A stretch of 64,000 nt of DNA from Muribaculaceae bacterium. Its GTDB lineage: Bacteria; Bacteroidota; Bacteroidia; Bacteroidales; Muribaculaceae. The first letter of the stretch is position 1, and each line of letters opens with the position of its first letter. The stretch covers positions 1 to 64,000 of the forward strand of contig JAGCCU010000015.1 of the NCBI GenBank assembly GCA_017651515.1, read 5' to 3'. The notes beneath the pieces were generated by a model. That model ran no database searches. It saw only the letters and a list, made by a program, of their open reading frames with translations, and had not been told where the DNA came from. Below, in pieces: positions 17,331 through 26,758 of the stretch. The position numbers and the translations under genes were made by a program.

Positions 17331-19151
17331 ATGCACTATAGCTTTATAGATTTTCTGTCGCTGATTGGCGCTGTGGGACTTTTCCTCTATGGCATGAAGG
17401 TCATGAGTGAAGGTCTTCAGAAAGCCGCCGGCAACCGCTTGAGAAACATTCTCTCGACTGTGACTCGCAACCGCTGGATGGGGCTTATTGCCGGCATGGT
17501 GATAACAGCGCTGATCCAGAGTTCAAGTGCATGTACAGTTATGGTTGTGAGCTTCGTTAATGCCGGACTTGTGACCTTGTCGGAGTCAATAGCTGTGATT
17601 CTTGGTGCCAACATGGGTTCTACGTTCACGACGTGGATTGTTGCATTCTTTGGTTTTTCGGTTAAGACCAGCCTGTTCACACTGCCCGTCCTGGCATTTG
17701 CCGTCCCCATGCTATTCATGAAGAAAAGCAGCTACAAATCGGTGGCTGAGTTTCTGATTGGTTTCGTGTTCCTGTTTATGGGCCTTGCCGCCATTAGTGC
17801 CAATGTACCAGACCTGGAGAAATCTCCCGCACTGTTTGAAGCGCTCAAGCATTATACCTCATTGGGCTTATGGTCGATGCTGCTGTTCTTTGCCGTGGGT
17901 GTAGTGGTTACGCTTGTCGTTCAATCAAGTGCCGCTACTTTCGCGATTGTTCTTGTTATTGCCACCAAGGGCTGGATACCCTATGACATGGCATGTGCAA
18001 TGGTGCTCGGCAGCAACGTGGGCACGACCATCACTCCGCTTCTGGCCTCGTTGAGAGGCAACATTGCAGCCAAGAAAGCCGCCATCAGCCACTTGCTTTA
18101 CAACCTTATAAGTGCGGCGTGGATGTTTATAGTATTCTTCTGGTTTGTCAAGGCGTCAGCATGGATTACGAATGCCATGCCCTTTGGATGGAACGAGCCT
18201 AATCTTCTTTATGAAACCATGCGTTCGGGCGGCGCATCCACCCCGAAACTGGTTGCTTCGATGTCGTGGGGCCTGGCTATTTACCACACGTTATACAACA
18301 TCATGAGCCTAGTGGTAATCCTTCCATTCTTCAACCTCCTTCCTAAAGCAGTCAATGCCTTAGTAAAATCAAGGCCTGACAATGAAGAAGAAAAGTTCCA
18401 GCTCAAATATATCTCTGGCGGTTTGCTCAGCGCATCGGAGCTTAACATCCTTGCAGGACAACGCGAGATGGGAATCTTTGCTCAAAAGACTGAAGAAATG
18501 CTTGGTCTGGTCAAGAAACTGCTACACACCAAAATAGGAACCAACGAATTCAACGAGTTGTGTGAAAGCATAGACCGTTATGAAGACTTCAGCGACCATA
18601 TGGAATATGAAATAGCCAAATTCCTCAATCAGGTTATGGATGGTCGGCTAAGTTTCGATGCAAAGATGCGTGTAACCACCATGCTCAACATCGTGAGCGA
18701 GCTGGAGAGCATAGGCGACAGTTGCAACAACCTTGCTAATACGCTTCAGCGCAAAGGCGAAGCACAAGCTCATTTTACCGACTACAACTATAAACACATT
18801 GACGAGATGTTTAAATATGTGAGTGAAGCGATGAGCAACATGCTTGCCGTGCTGGTTGACCTTGACAACGTCACCATAGAAGATCTCACTCGCAGCTATG
18901 ACAAAGAACGCCAGATCAATGAATATCGCAACAAATGCCGTGGCGAGAATATAGAAAACATCAACAACAAACTATACCCCTACTCCACCGGCGTGTTCTA
19001 TATGGATATTATTTGCGAAGCAGAAAAACTGGGCGACTACATCGTCAACGTGATTGACAGTGTAGAAGAACAAATGCGCAGACTCGTGCTTGACGAACAA
19101 GGCAAGCCAGTCATCGGCGAGCTGAATCCAGAGAAAGTCAAACGTCAATAA
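17331..19151 (+). CDS. Na/Pi cotransporter family protein with PhoU-like tail
   Basis: A 606-residue inner-membrane protein. The N-terminal part carries the two inverted Na/Pi-cotransporter repeats, each with a QSSSA motif (ALIQSSSACTVM near 58, VVQSSAATFAIV near 200). Hydrophobic helices continue to about residue 345. The C-terminal ~230 residues are helical and charged, resembling PhoU domains that regulate phosphate uptake. Sodium-driven phosphate uptake is the family's usual role, though substrates of bacterial members are not always phosphate. No pst or pho genes are nearby. Confidence 0.9.
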   Translation: MHYSFIDFLSLIGAVGLFLYGMKVMSEGLQKAAGNRLRNILSTVTRNRWMGLIAGMVITALIQSSSACTVMVVSFVNAGLVTLSESIAVILGANMGSTFTTWIVAFFGFSVKTSLFTLPVLAFAVPMLFMKKSSYKSVAEFLIGFVFLFMGLAAISANVPDLEKSPALFEALKHYTSLGLWSMLLFFAVGVVVTLVVQSSAATFAIVLVIATKGWIPYDMACAMVLGSNVGTTITPLLASLRGNIAAKKAAISHLLYNLISAAWMFIVFFWFVKASAWITNAMPFGWNEPNLLYETMRSGGASTPKLVASMSWGLAIYHTLYNIMSLVVILPFFNLLPKAVNALVKSRPDNEEEKFQLKYISGGLLSASELNILAGQREMGIFAQKTEEMLGLVKKLLHTKIGTNEFNELCESIDRYEDFSDHMEYEIAKFLNQVMDGRLSFDAKMRVTTMLNIVSELESIGDSCNNLANTLQRKGEAQAHFTDYNYKHIDEMFKYVSEAMSNMLAVLVDLDNVTIEDLTRSYDKERQINEYRNKCRGENIENINNKLYPYSTGVFYMDIICEAEKLGDYIVNVIDSVEEQMRRLVLDEQGKPVIGELNPEKVKRQ

Positions 19152-19221
19152 GACTTTTTTGTAAATAATTTTTCTATAAAACCATAAAAATCAATTAATA
19201 ACTAAATTATCATTTACTTCT

Positions 19222-19764
19222 ATGAAATCAATCAAGGGAACACAAACCGAGAAAAACTTGCAGATTGCTTTTGCCGGCGAATCGCAGGCACGCAACAAGT
19301 ACACTTACTATGCTTCGAAGGCCAAGAAAGACGGCTATGTGCAAATCTCAGCCATCTTTGAAGAAACAGCCAATCAGGAGAAAGAGCACGCAAAGATGTG
19401 GTTCAAACTGCTTGAAGGCGGTGCCATCAAAAGCACTCCCGAAAATTTGAAAGACGCTGCTGCTGGAGAAAACTACGAATGGACAGAAATGTACAAGGAA
19501 ATGGCTCGTGTTGCCCGCGAAGAAGGCTTCGACGAGATTGCCGACAAAATGGAGGGCGTTGCCGCCATCGAAATGGAACACGAGAAGCGTTACCTGAAAC
19601 TGCTCTCCAATATTGAGGGCGGCCTTGTTTTCTCTCGCGACGGCGACATGATTTGGCAATGTCGCAACTGTGGCCACATCCACATTGGCCCCACTGCGCC
19701 AGAAGTATGCCCAGTCTGCGATCACCCACGCGCCCACTTCCAGCTCAAGCCAGAGAATTACTAA
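19222..19764 (+). CDS. Rubrerythrin
   Basis: A cytosolic non-haem iron peroxidase that reduces hydrogen peroxide in anaerobes. The N-terminal ferritin-like four-helix domain (about residues 1-140) carries the di-iron ligands in two ExxH motifs (NQEKEHA, IEMEHEK) with additional glutamates. The C-terminal rubredoxin-like domain has two CxxC knuckles, CRNCGH and CPVCDH, for the FeS4 centre. At 180 residues it is the short, standard form. It points to an anaerobe coping with oxygen exposure. It has its own terminator. Confidence 0.96.
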   Translation: MKSIKGTQTEKNLQIAFAGESQARNKYTYYASKAKKDGYVQISAIFEETANQEKEHAKMWFKLLEGGAIKSTPENLKDAAAGENYEWTEMYKEMARVAREEGFDEIADKMEGVAAIEMEHEKRYLKLLSNIEGGLVFSRDGDMIWQCRNCGHIHIGPTAPEVCPVCDHPRAHFQLKPENY

Positions 19765-19788
19765 TCCAAGGCACAACATCAAATCTAA

Positions 19789-19819
19789 ACAGCCATTGGC
19801 ACACGGTGTCAATGGCTGT
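19789..19819 (+). terminator. Intrinsic terminator after rubrerythrin
   Basis: ACAGCCATTG (19789-19798) pairs with CAATGGCTGT (19810-19819), and inner CAC/GTG closes a three-base loop. CGTTTTCTTTTT follows, a good T-tract. Confidence 0.9.
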
Positions 19820-19848
19820 CGTTTTCTTTTTAATTTGTGGATTAACGA

Positions 19849-21192
19849 TTATCGTAAGATTGTGAGTTCAAACCAGTAATAAAGCATTCCGGTGAAGAAA
19901 CCAACAATTGCAATCCATGAGAAGCGGCGCATGTACCAACCGAAAGAGATATTCTCAAAGCCCATCACGACCACACCGGCAGCACTACCGATGATAAGGA
20001 TCGAACCACCCACACCGGCACAGTAGGCCAACAGCTGCCAGAAGATGCCATCCACAGCCATATCACCAACGGCTGCCACGGGATACATACCCATACAGCC
20101 TGCCACGAGAGGCACGTTATCGACTATACTCGAGAGCAGACCAATGGAACCCGTCACCACATAGTGGTTGCCGCCGCTCACATCGTTGAGCCACACACCG
20201 GTAGTGTTAAGTATACCTATCTGCTCCAGACAGCTCACCGACATCAGGATTCCAAGGAAGAACAGGATGGTTGTCATGTCAATGTGCGAAAGCAACTGGC
20301 TCACACGGTTATGCCAGCTCCTTACCGAACGTTTGCGCTTGAGGTGAGTGTAGAAAATCTCGGTGGTGAGCCACAGCACCGACAACACAAGCAAGATGCC
20401 CATAAACGGTGGCAGATCGGTCATATAACGGAAGATAGGAACGAAAATCAGTCCACCCACACCCAGGGCAAACACCGTGCGACGCTGGCGGCTGGTGAGT
20501 TCGTCCTCTGGCACGTCCTCATCAATCACCTTGGTATCAGCAAGATTGCCATGCAGCATTCGCTGGATGATGAACAGCGGTATGATCATTGACAGTAACG
20601 ATGGGAGAAAGAGTTCCCTGATTACGCCCATGGCTGTAATAAGGCCTTGGTTCCAAAGCATGATGGTCGTCACGTCGCCAATGGGAGAAAAAGCTCCACC
20701 CGAGTTGGCGGCAATAACAACCGATCCGGCATAAATCAGACGTTCGTCATGCGACTGAATGAGTTTGCGCAACAGCATTATCATCACAATGGTAGTGGTG
20801 AGGTTATCGAGGATGGCACTCAGGAAGAACGTGAGGAATGCAACTCGCCACAACAACGCACGCTTGCTGGTAGTGCGCAATGCCTTGCGCACGAAGTTGA
20901 AGCCTCCATTCTGGTCAACCACCTCGACAATGGTCATAGCACCCATCAAGAAGAAAAGTGTGGTCGCTGCGCTGCCCAAATGATGCTCAAGCATCTTGGT
21001 GACAGCCAGATGCATCGTTGTGCCATCGGGAACGACAAGGTAGTCTCCCGGATTAATCATGAACAACGTCCAGCACACCGCCATCATGAACAGTGCAATG
21101 GCAGCTTTGTTAACCTTGATAACGCTTTCGAGTGCTATGCAAACATAGCCAGCTAAAAAGGCAATGATAATTGCAAGGGTCAATGAACTCAT
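19849..21192 (-). CDS. nhaD: NhaD-family Na+/H+ antiporter
   Basis: A 447-residue inner-membrane protein with about 12 hydrophobic segments. Family features include AALESV-like residues near the N-terminus (YVCIALESVIKVNK), DNLTTTIVM near 126-134 and the later SSIVDNVPLVAG. Both are the discontinuous-helix motifs of the ion transporter superfamily. It exports Na+ in exchange for protons. The gene is 28 bp downstream of the HAD-fusion gene on the same strand and may share its transcript, though a functional link is not evident. Confidence 0.9.
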   Translation of the reverse strand: MSSLTLAIIIAFLAGYVCIALESVIKVNKAAIALFMMAVCWTLFMINPGDYLVVPDGTTMHLAVTKMLEHHLGSAATTLFFLMGAMTIVEVVDQNGGFNFVRKALRTTSKRALLWRVAFLTFFLSAILDNLTTTIVMIMLLRKLIQSHDERLIYAGSVVIAANSGGAFSPIGDVTTIMLWNQGLITAMGVIRELFLPSLLSMIIPLFIIQRMLHGNLADTKVIDEDVPEDELTSRQRRTVFALGVGGLIFVPIFRYMTDLPPFMGILLVLSVLWLTTEIFYTHLKRKRSVRSWHNRVSQLLSHIDMTTILFFLGILMSVSCLEQIGILNTTGVWLNDVSGGNHYVVTGSIGLLSSIVDNVPLVAGCMGMYPVAAVGDMAVDGIFWQLLAYCAGVGGSILIIGSAAGVVVMGFENISFGWYMRRFSWIAIVGFFTGMLYYWFELTILR

Positions 21193-21220
21193 AATAAAAT
21201 CTTATATTTTTTCCTGTAAT

Positions 21221-23554
21221 CTAGTTATCTTGTGTTTCTCCATCTTTATCGGATGTCACACCATATAATATAAAGTAGCTATCGTTGTATAATTCTACGT
21301 AATTGTTTTTGCGTAGAAAGTCATTCAGCACCTGTAGCTTGCGGTTATCTTGATAGGCATTCTGGGTGCCATAGTCGGTAAGGTAACTCTCGCTGGGCGC
21401 ACTCCACTGCTGCCCAAGTGTATTGAACTTCTGGCGCAAAACGAGCGGCAGTTCGCCACCCTGCGATGCTTCGTCCAGCTTGTGCTGAAGCATGTCGGCA
21501 CTTAACTGCTCGGGCCACGAACACCCCATATAGGGATGGGTGTAGGTGAGGTAGTTCAGCGTGGGTATGCTTCCGTAAGCCAACAATGTTGTGCCTGGCT
21601 TAACATATGGCGATATACCCTTTAACAGATCGTTGATAGCATCGGCACGTTCCTGGGTTGTGTATATACCTGCAGTACGAGGTGTTTCAATCGTACTGCG
21701 CTTATCGAGAAGTGAACCACCATCGAAATATGCTCCACCAGTGACCATGCGCACGGCACATACCACTATCAGCAAGAGCGGGAAAGCAATGCGACTACGG
21801 TACTTCCACCACAATGCAGCAACGGGTGCTGCCGCCCAGGCGATTATCGAGCCATTGTTGTAAGCTCCATCACTACCCAGAGGCATAATGAGCATAACAA
21901 GCAACCCCAGTACGGCTATCCAGGTAAGGCTGCCGCCACGGTCACGCCATATCACGGCGACACATCCCGCCATGCACATCACCCAAAGCGGCTGCAGAGG
22001 GTGCATGCGCGCCACAAACCACACAAAGAGTGCTATAGCGGCTATTTTTACTGCAATAGCCACCCAACGGTTGGCAGTAAGATACTTGTGTGCCCACCAG
22101 TAGGCAAGCACAGGCACTGCAAGCTTGACTGCTGTCCACAACTCAGTAGCGTAGAAGCGCAATTGGGTCATTATCATCTGACCTGTGGTGTGCGAAGCCG
22201 TACCGCTGGTATCTGAAGCAATGGCACTCAAGTCGTTCATCACTCGATAAAAAGCCACTACATGAGACGACGGCATCACCATCAACACAACCCACATTGC
22301 AGCCATTGCAGCCAGCAAAAACAGCATGCACGGCATCAGGGCCTTCAGCCAATTGGCTGAAACCTTTTGCCTACGAGCGTCCACAAACTCCTTGACGAGT
22401 GGCATGAAAGCCAGTGACAACCCAAGCACATTGGGCATACGCACGAAAACATTCAGTCCGGCCATAATGCCTGCCAGCAACAGCCAGAGCCTACTCCCGC
22501 CCTTCAAATATTGCCACATTGCAGTTACGACCATGACATATAACAATATTGTGCATAGATCATAACTCAGTGTATAAGGCGGTGCGATGAAGGTAGTAAC
22601 CACCAACGCACACCCCAGAGCAATAACCCATGCTGGAATATGCCTTTGCAATGCAATGTACATGATAATGCCGCAAAGGGTACTAAATGCCACACCGGCC
22701 AACCGCATGCCCACCATGCCCATATTGGGGAACAATGATTGCAACGTGCCGCCCATCACTCCGCTCAGATAGTACATGAAGTTATACTCCACGCTTTGTG
22801 GATGGGCGAAAATGTTATCGTAGAAAGTAAGGTAGAAACCGGCATCAGCCAGATCCATCCCAAAGAATACGCCCAGTAGCTGATACAATACCAAAACCGC
22901 CATTACTGCCCAGAAAACGACACTGCCATGACGCTCATACCAGGGTTTGTCCTGCACAGCAGTAGCAAAATCGCGATAATAAGTTCGCTTGGCATGGCTC
23001 AACATTGCCTTGTCACCACGGCTGTCGCCATAAGCAACGTCAATCCCTTCCTTAGCCTGAGGAACAGCATCGACAATTTTGCGCCATTTTTCATCACCGT
23101 TGCAGTTTTTACTTGCCAAACGGCCAGTCATCATGCCGTCGGCATCCACGGCCAGTTCGGTCGACAATATAGTTACACCGGGGTTCTGCAACCATGGCTC
23201 TACCCATTCACGTGCGCTGGCTGTAGCCACCAACACGTTGTCGCCATTGTTCACGGCATTGTCAAGAGCCTGTTTCACTTCAGGACGAGTGAATTTATCT
23301 CGGTGTGTGGATGCAAATTCTTTGCAGCTTTCTACAAACACGCCATAAGGCATCCCTTTCAGGAAGTGAGTAAGCAACCGTTCTTTGGCCACTCCGCCGT
23401 CACACAGACGCAGTTTGTATAGTAATATCCACGGCAGACAGCACAGCACGCCCCACCACCAGCGAAACCGCCCAAAGCTATGCTTCAGCAGCATGGGCAG
23501 AGAGTCATGTGTGGTTATGGTTTCGTCGAAATCAAAGGCTACTATGCGCTGCAT
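21221..23554 (-). CDS. HAD-family phosphatase fused to a large polytopic (GT-C-like) membrane module
   Basis: A 777-residue protein with two parts. Residues 1-195 form a HAD-IB (phosphoserine-phosphatase-like) domain: DFDET at 8-12 (nucleophile D8, acid D10), VATAS at 109-113, and GDSRGD at 176-181. Residues from about 212 onward hold a dozen or more membrane helices. Just after the first is an acidic loop, MDLADAGFYLTFY (233-245); an acidic first loop is typical of GT-C glycosyltransferases, though I cannot assign a family. A soluble C-terminal domain follows from about residue 630. The adjacent gene encodes a polyprenyl-phosphate phosphoribosyltransferase 9 bp upstream. I infer that the HAD part removes the 5-phosphate from a polyprenyl-P-ribose-5-P and the membrane part uses or flips the product. 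Confidence 0.65.
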   Translation of the reverse strand: MQRIVAFDFDETITTHDSLPMLLKHSFGRFRWWWGVLCCLPWILLYKLRLCDGGVAKERLLTHFLKGMPYGVFVESCKEFASTHRDKFTRPEVKQALDNAVNNGDNVLVATASAREWVEPWLQNPGVTILSTELAVDADGMMTGRLASKNCNGDEKWRKIVDAVPQAKEGIDVAYGDSRGDKAMLSHAKRTYYRDFATAVQDKPWYERHGSVVFWAVMAVLVLYQLLGVFFGMDLADAGFYLTFYDNIFAHPQSVEYNFMYYLSGVMGGTLQSLFPNMGMVGMRLAGVAFSTLCGIIMYIALQRHIPAWVIALGCALVVTTFIAPPYTLSYDLCTILLYVMVVTAMWQYLKGGSRLWLLLAGIMAGLNVFVRMPNVLGLSLAFMPLVKEFVDARRQKVSANWLKALMPCMLFLLAAMAAMWVVLMVMPSSHVVAFYRVMNDLSAIASDTSGTASHTTGQMIMTQLRFYATELWTAVKLAVPVLAYWWAHKYLTANRWVAIAVKIAAIALFVWFVARMHPLQPLWVMCMAGCVAVIWRDRGGSLTWIAVLGLLVMLIMPLGSDGAYNNGSIIAWAAAPVAALWWKYRSRIAFPLLLIVVCAVRMVTGGAYFDGGSLLDKRSTIETPRTAGIYTTQERADAINDLLKGISPYVKPGTTLLAYGSIPTLNYLTYTHPYMGCSWPEQLSADMLQHKLDEASQGGELPLVLRQKFNTLGQQWSAPSESYLTDYGTQNAYQDNRKLQVLNDFLRKNNYVELYNDSYFILYGVTSDKDGETQDN

Positions 23555-23563
23555 GGTATTCTC

Positions 23564-24433
23564 CTATAAATATATAATCACTATGAAAGTTATGATCCAC
23601 CCTAAAACGCACAATTGAATGAAAGTGTCACGCAGCAGCACACGGGTGGGACTTCCGCTCTTGCCACTCATTACAAGCTGCATGTAGCGCAACATTCCAG
23701 CCAGCACGAATGCAGCAGTAATGAAAGTGTAGCGACTTCCAAAACGCTCCATCACTTCGCTACTCATGCTATACATCATATAGGCCACTACAGTGATAGT
23801 TGCCACCATCGTTAAGGCCATATTTATGTACTCCATATTATAGTTGGCCACTCCACGACGAACCTCCTGGCCGCTTGCCGCTTGCAACATCACGTCATCA
23901 CGGCGCTTGCCAAGCACCAGGAACAGTGCCAGCAGGAAGGTCATTACCACTATCCACTGCGAAGGCTCCACATCGCCAGCCACAGCACCGGCCACCACAC
24001 GCAACACATAGAAGAATGCAACAGTCAGCACGTCGATAAGCGACACATGTTTCAGCCAAAGGCTGTAAGCCACGTTGAGAACAAGATATATCAGCAGCAC
24101 CCATAGCGACATTTGCGACAACAAACATATGGTGATGCCAATTGCCAGCAAGGCACAAACGGCCATCACAATCCATCCGGTAGTTACACTCAAGGCACCC
24201 GATGCTATTGGACGATGACACTTCTCAGGATGTCGCGCATCGGCTTCGCGGTCCAATATATCGTTAAGGCAATACACTGCACTGGCAGCCAACGAAAAAG
24301 CGATTGCACACAGCAGCGTCAGCATCAGTTTGCCAACATCGGTAAACTTATGGTCGAAAAACAAGGGCATGAAGACAAAAAGATTCTTCACCCACTGCTG
24401 TACACGCATTAATTTCAGAATTTCACGCAACAT
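23564..24433 (-). CDS. UbiA-family prenyltransferase, decaprenyl-phosphate phosphoribosyltransferase-like
   Basis: A 289-residue integral membrane protein with eight or nine helices. The first aspartate-rich motif is N57-D58-…-D61 (NDILDREAD), followed closely by HRPIASG (73-79). The RPIASG block so near the NDxxD motif is characteristic of enzymes that move phosphoribose from PRPP to polyprenyl phosphate (Rv3806c type), rather than of ubiquinone or haem O synthases. The second acidic motif is around GKRRDD near 175. It is the first gene of a tight pair with the HAD-membrane fusion. Start: ATG at 24433. A homolog acting on another acceptor remains possible. Confidence 0.85.
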   Translation of the reverse strand: MLREILKLMRVQQWVKNLFVFMPLFFDHKFTDVGKLMLTLLCAIAFSLAASAVYCLNDILDREADARHPEKCHRPIASGALSVTTGWIVMAVCALLAIGITICLLSQMSLWVLLIYLVLNVAYSLWLKHVSLIDVLTVAFFYVLRVVAGAVAGDVEPSQWIVVMTFLLALFLVLGKRRDDVMLQAASGQEVRRGVANYNMEYINMALTMVATITVVAYMMYSMSSEVMERFGSRYTFITAAFVLAGMLRYMQLVMSGKSGSPTRVLLRDTFIQLCVLGWIITFIVIIYL

Positions 24434-24506
24434 GGTGCTTTATTAAGTCAAATAATTAATAACAGGTCTGCTGAGTCACATTTTCTGTCCACATCATAAT
24501 GGTCTG

Positions 24507-24514
24507 CAAAATTA
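24507..24514 (-). promoter_or_regulatory. Likely promoter -7 element of the UbiA/HAD operon
   Basis: The minus strand reads TAATTTTG (TAnnTTTG) 73 bp before the UbiA start, with ATTG 22 bp further upstream as a weak -33. The 24434-24736 gap otherwise holds a plus-strand TAACTTTG at 24560-24567 with no gene close behind it. Confidence 0.45.
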
Positions 24515-24684
24515 CATAAAAATTTCCTTAATTCTACAATAGAGCCACAAAAAGCATCATAACTTTGTCGTTTTTAGGCATTTTTCTCCTCATTAATTCC
24601 CTTCAACCACTTTATCAAACAGTTTTTCAAAAAAATGCCCTGCTCAATACACCCATTAGCATTAAGTTAAAGTTTGCAATCATA

Positions 24685-24717
24685 ATTGCCTTTTCGTTGA
24701 GTTTTTACCTAACTTTG
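24685..24717 (+). promoter_or_regulatory. Promoter of the DUF4153 gene
   Basis: ATTG (24685-24688), 21 bp, TAACTTTG (24710-24717), 19 bp before the ATG, giving a very short leader. Confidence 0.6.
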
Positions 24718-24736
24718 CGACATAGTTGATTTTGAT

Positions 24737-26371
24737 ATGAATAACAAACTGAAAACATTGTTGCAACTATTGTTGCAAAGCCCGAAAAAGTTTCCTGTAG
24801 AAGCGGCTCTTGGAGTGGCGTTCTTCATCATTGCAGTATGCCACACAGACAGTTCTTTTTGGTTTAGAGACACCTCACAAACAGCAAGTGCAGTCAATAG
24901 TGATATCCTGTGGCTGTTCATCCCGTTGATGTCACTCACCTTCTGGCTCCACCGTGTGAACCGCTGGGCCTATATAGCATCCTTCTTCATTTTCCTGCCA
25001 TTGATGCCACTGAACCTGAAGCCGTTTCTCTGGACTTTCGGTTTTTGGTTCACGTATGTTCTGGCAGCCATTCTGCTCGTCGTTGGTAACAGGCAGATGG
25101 ACAACCGCCCGTTCGCGGCCCATGTTCTGCATGTGGTCACACAATTGTTCTTCGGCTTTCTCGTCAGTGCAATTCTCAATTTGGCAATAATAGCGATTGT
25201 CGCCTCCTTTTTATATATTTTCGGCATTGACGAACCCAAGCATTTATACGAATACATCATTAAGTTTATTTGGTTCGTAATAGCTCCGCAAGTATGCTGC
25301 ACTCTTATCAGACAGAATGAGGACGAAGTAAACGAACCGGCAAAAGTAATCAGGCTCATCCTAAACTTCATCATCTCACCTGCAATCATCATCTACACCG
25401 TTATACTCTATACCTACATGCTGAAAATCGTCTTTGAGTGGGATTTGCCAAAGGGCGGCGTGGCATGGTTGGTAATGGGATTTATAACGGTAGCTCTAAT
25501 CGGATATTTAGCGCAATCAATCTTGAGCAAGCGATACTTTGATTGGTACTATCGGTATTTTCCACTAATTGCCATTCCACCACTCATCATGTTCTGGATT
25601 GGTTTCATCTACCGAATACGGCTTTACAGTTTCACCGAGAGCCGTTTCTATCTTTTGCTGGCAGGTGTATTGATGACGCTCTTCGTACTGATGCTATTCA
25701 AAGAACGTACCCGACGTTTCCAACTCATGGCACTCATCTTCGGTGCTGCCATCATACTTTTCACCTACATTCCAGGCATTTCGGCCAAAAACATTGGATT
25801 GAATTGCCAGAAACACAGGCTCAACAAATTCATCAGCGAATTGAAGTTGACTGACGCCCAGACTGGCAAACTCAACGACAATATTGACATGATGAGCATC
25901 AAACAAGACAGTGTGATGTGCGAAAAATACAAGGATGTCAGCAGCGTTATCAGTTATGTGAGACACGAAATTGGATATGATGAATTTGAGGAAAAATATG
26001 GTGAATGGGAACACTCGGAATATGATTTCTATTACATGGATCCAGAAACCCAAGAATTCACTAGCGATTGCTATTCCAGAAATAAGCCTGTGGAACTTGG
26101 CGAATATAATATCATGCTGCCAGAAGAAAACTACGAATGCGACTATGACGGCGAGATAGTCACTGTCATTAAAAATGGCAGCAAGACAATTATGGAGTAT
26201 CCCATTAATTCCATCATCAGACGTGATACAACACTTCTTCATAATCCTGAACAGCTGCTCACCTATAGGAATGACTCACTGATGCTGATATTAGAAGAAA
26301 TCAACTTAAGTGACACTACTATTAATCATATACAAACATACAATTTCAAACTATTCAAGAAGTCGAATTGA
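24737..26371 (+). CDS. DUF4153 domain membrane protein
   Basis: A 544-residue protein whose first ~350 residues contain about ten to twelve membrane helices, with the conserved DUF4153 look (YTVILYTYMLKIVFEWDLPKG near 218-238). The remaining ~190 residues are hydrophilic, acidic and probably periplasmic. The family is widespread in Bacteroidales and has no established function. The gene is monocistronic and ends about 120 bp before tRNA-Lys. Confidence 0.8.
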   Translation: MNNKLKTLLQLLLQSPKKFPVEAALGVAFFIIAVCHTDSSFWFRDTSQTASAVNSDILWLFIPLMSLTFWLHRVNRWAYIASFFIFLPLMPLNLKPFLWTFGFWFTYVLAAILLVVGNRQMDNRPFAAHVLHVVTQLFFGFLVSAILNLAIIAIVASFLYIFGIDEPKHLYEYIIKFIWFVIAPQVCCTLIRQNEDEVNEPAKVIRLILNFIISPAIIIYTVILYTYMLKIVFEWDLPKGGVAWLVMGFITVALIGYLAQSILSKRYFDWYYRYFPLIAIPPLIMFWIGFIYRIRLYSFTESRFYLLLAGVLMTLFVLMLFKERTRRFQLMALIFGAAIILFTYIPGISAKNIGLNCQKHRLNKFISELKLTDAQTGKLNDNIDMMSIKQDSVMCEKYKDVSSVISYVRHEIGYDEFEEKYGEWEHSEYDFYYMDPETQEFTSDCYSRNKPVELGEYNIMLPEENYECDYDGEIVTVIKNGSKTIMEYPINSIIRRDTTLLHNPEQLLTYRNDSLMLILEEINLSDTTINHIQTYNFKLFKKSN

Positions 26372-26445
26372 TAACCGGTTGCTTGATTACGTGTCACTCT
26401 CACAAAGGTTTGGAAATGATTTTTTCAAAAAAATGAGCCTAAGTT

Positions 26446-26476
26446 ATTGTCAGTTGACAAAAAAGTAGTAACTTTG
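26446..26476 (+). promoter_or_regulatory. tRNA-Lys promoter
   Basis: ATTG (26446-26449), 19 bp, TAACTTTG (26469-26476), 17 bp before the mature tRNA. Confidence 0.65.
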
Positions 26477-26493
26477 CAGCCGCAAAACACGGA

Positions 26494-26566
26494 GATTCGT
26501 TAGCTCAGCAGGTAGAGCAACGCCCTTTTAAGGCGTGGGCCCTGGGTTCGAGTCCCAGACGGATCA
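26494..26566 (+). tRNA. tRNA-Lys (anticodon UUU)
   Basis: The acceptor arm GATTCGT pairs with ACGGATC (one T-G wobble), followed by discriminator A. The D arm has the TAGCTCAGCAGGTAGAGCA pattern. The anticodon stem ACGCC/GGCGT closes the loop CTTTTAA, giving anticodon TTT. The T arm CTGGG-TTCGAGT-CCCAG is perfect. The 3' CCA is not encoded. Confidence 0.97.
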
Positions 26567-26573
26567 CCTCAAG

Positions 26574-26617
26574 AAAGCGAGACAACCTATTGTTAATCAA
26601 TTTGGTTGTCTCGCTTT
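26574..26617 (+). terminator. Hairpin after tRNA-Lys
   Basis: AAAGCGAGACAACC (26574-26587) pairs perfectly with GGTTGTCTCGCTTT (26604-26617) around a 16-base loop. No long T-tract follows, but the stem is strong and starts eight bases after the tRNA. Confidence 0.75.
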
Positions 26618-26688
26618 GCATATGGGGATTATAATACATCTTGACAAGTAAATCAACCTTTCATTGTTAGTTATTATGAATTATTTCG

Positions 26689-26696
26689 TAACTTTG
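26689..26696 (+). promoter_or_regulatory. Promoter -7 element of the DUF3098-uppP operon
   Basis: TAACTTTG, 62 bp before the DUF3098 ATG. ATTG at 26663-26666 is a possible -33 box at a slightly long spacing of 22 bp. Confidence 0.55.
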
Positions 26697-26758
26697 CAGT
26701 TTGAATGCTACTATTATTGGAGCAATGTGGAACATGAAACTTAAAACAACACATAGAA

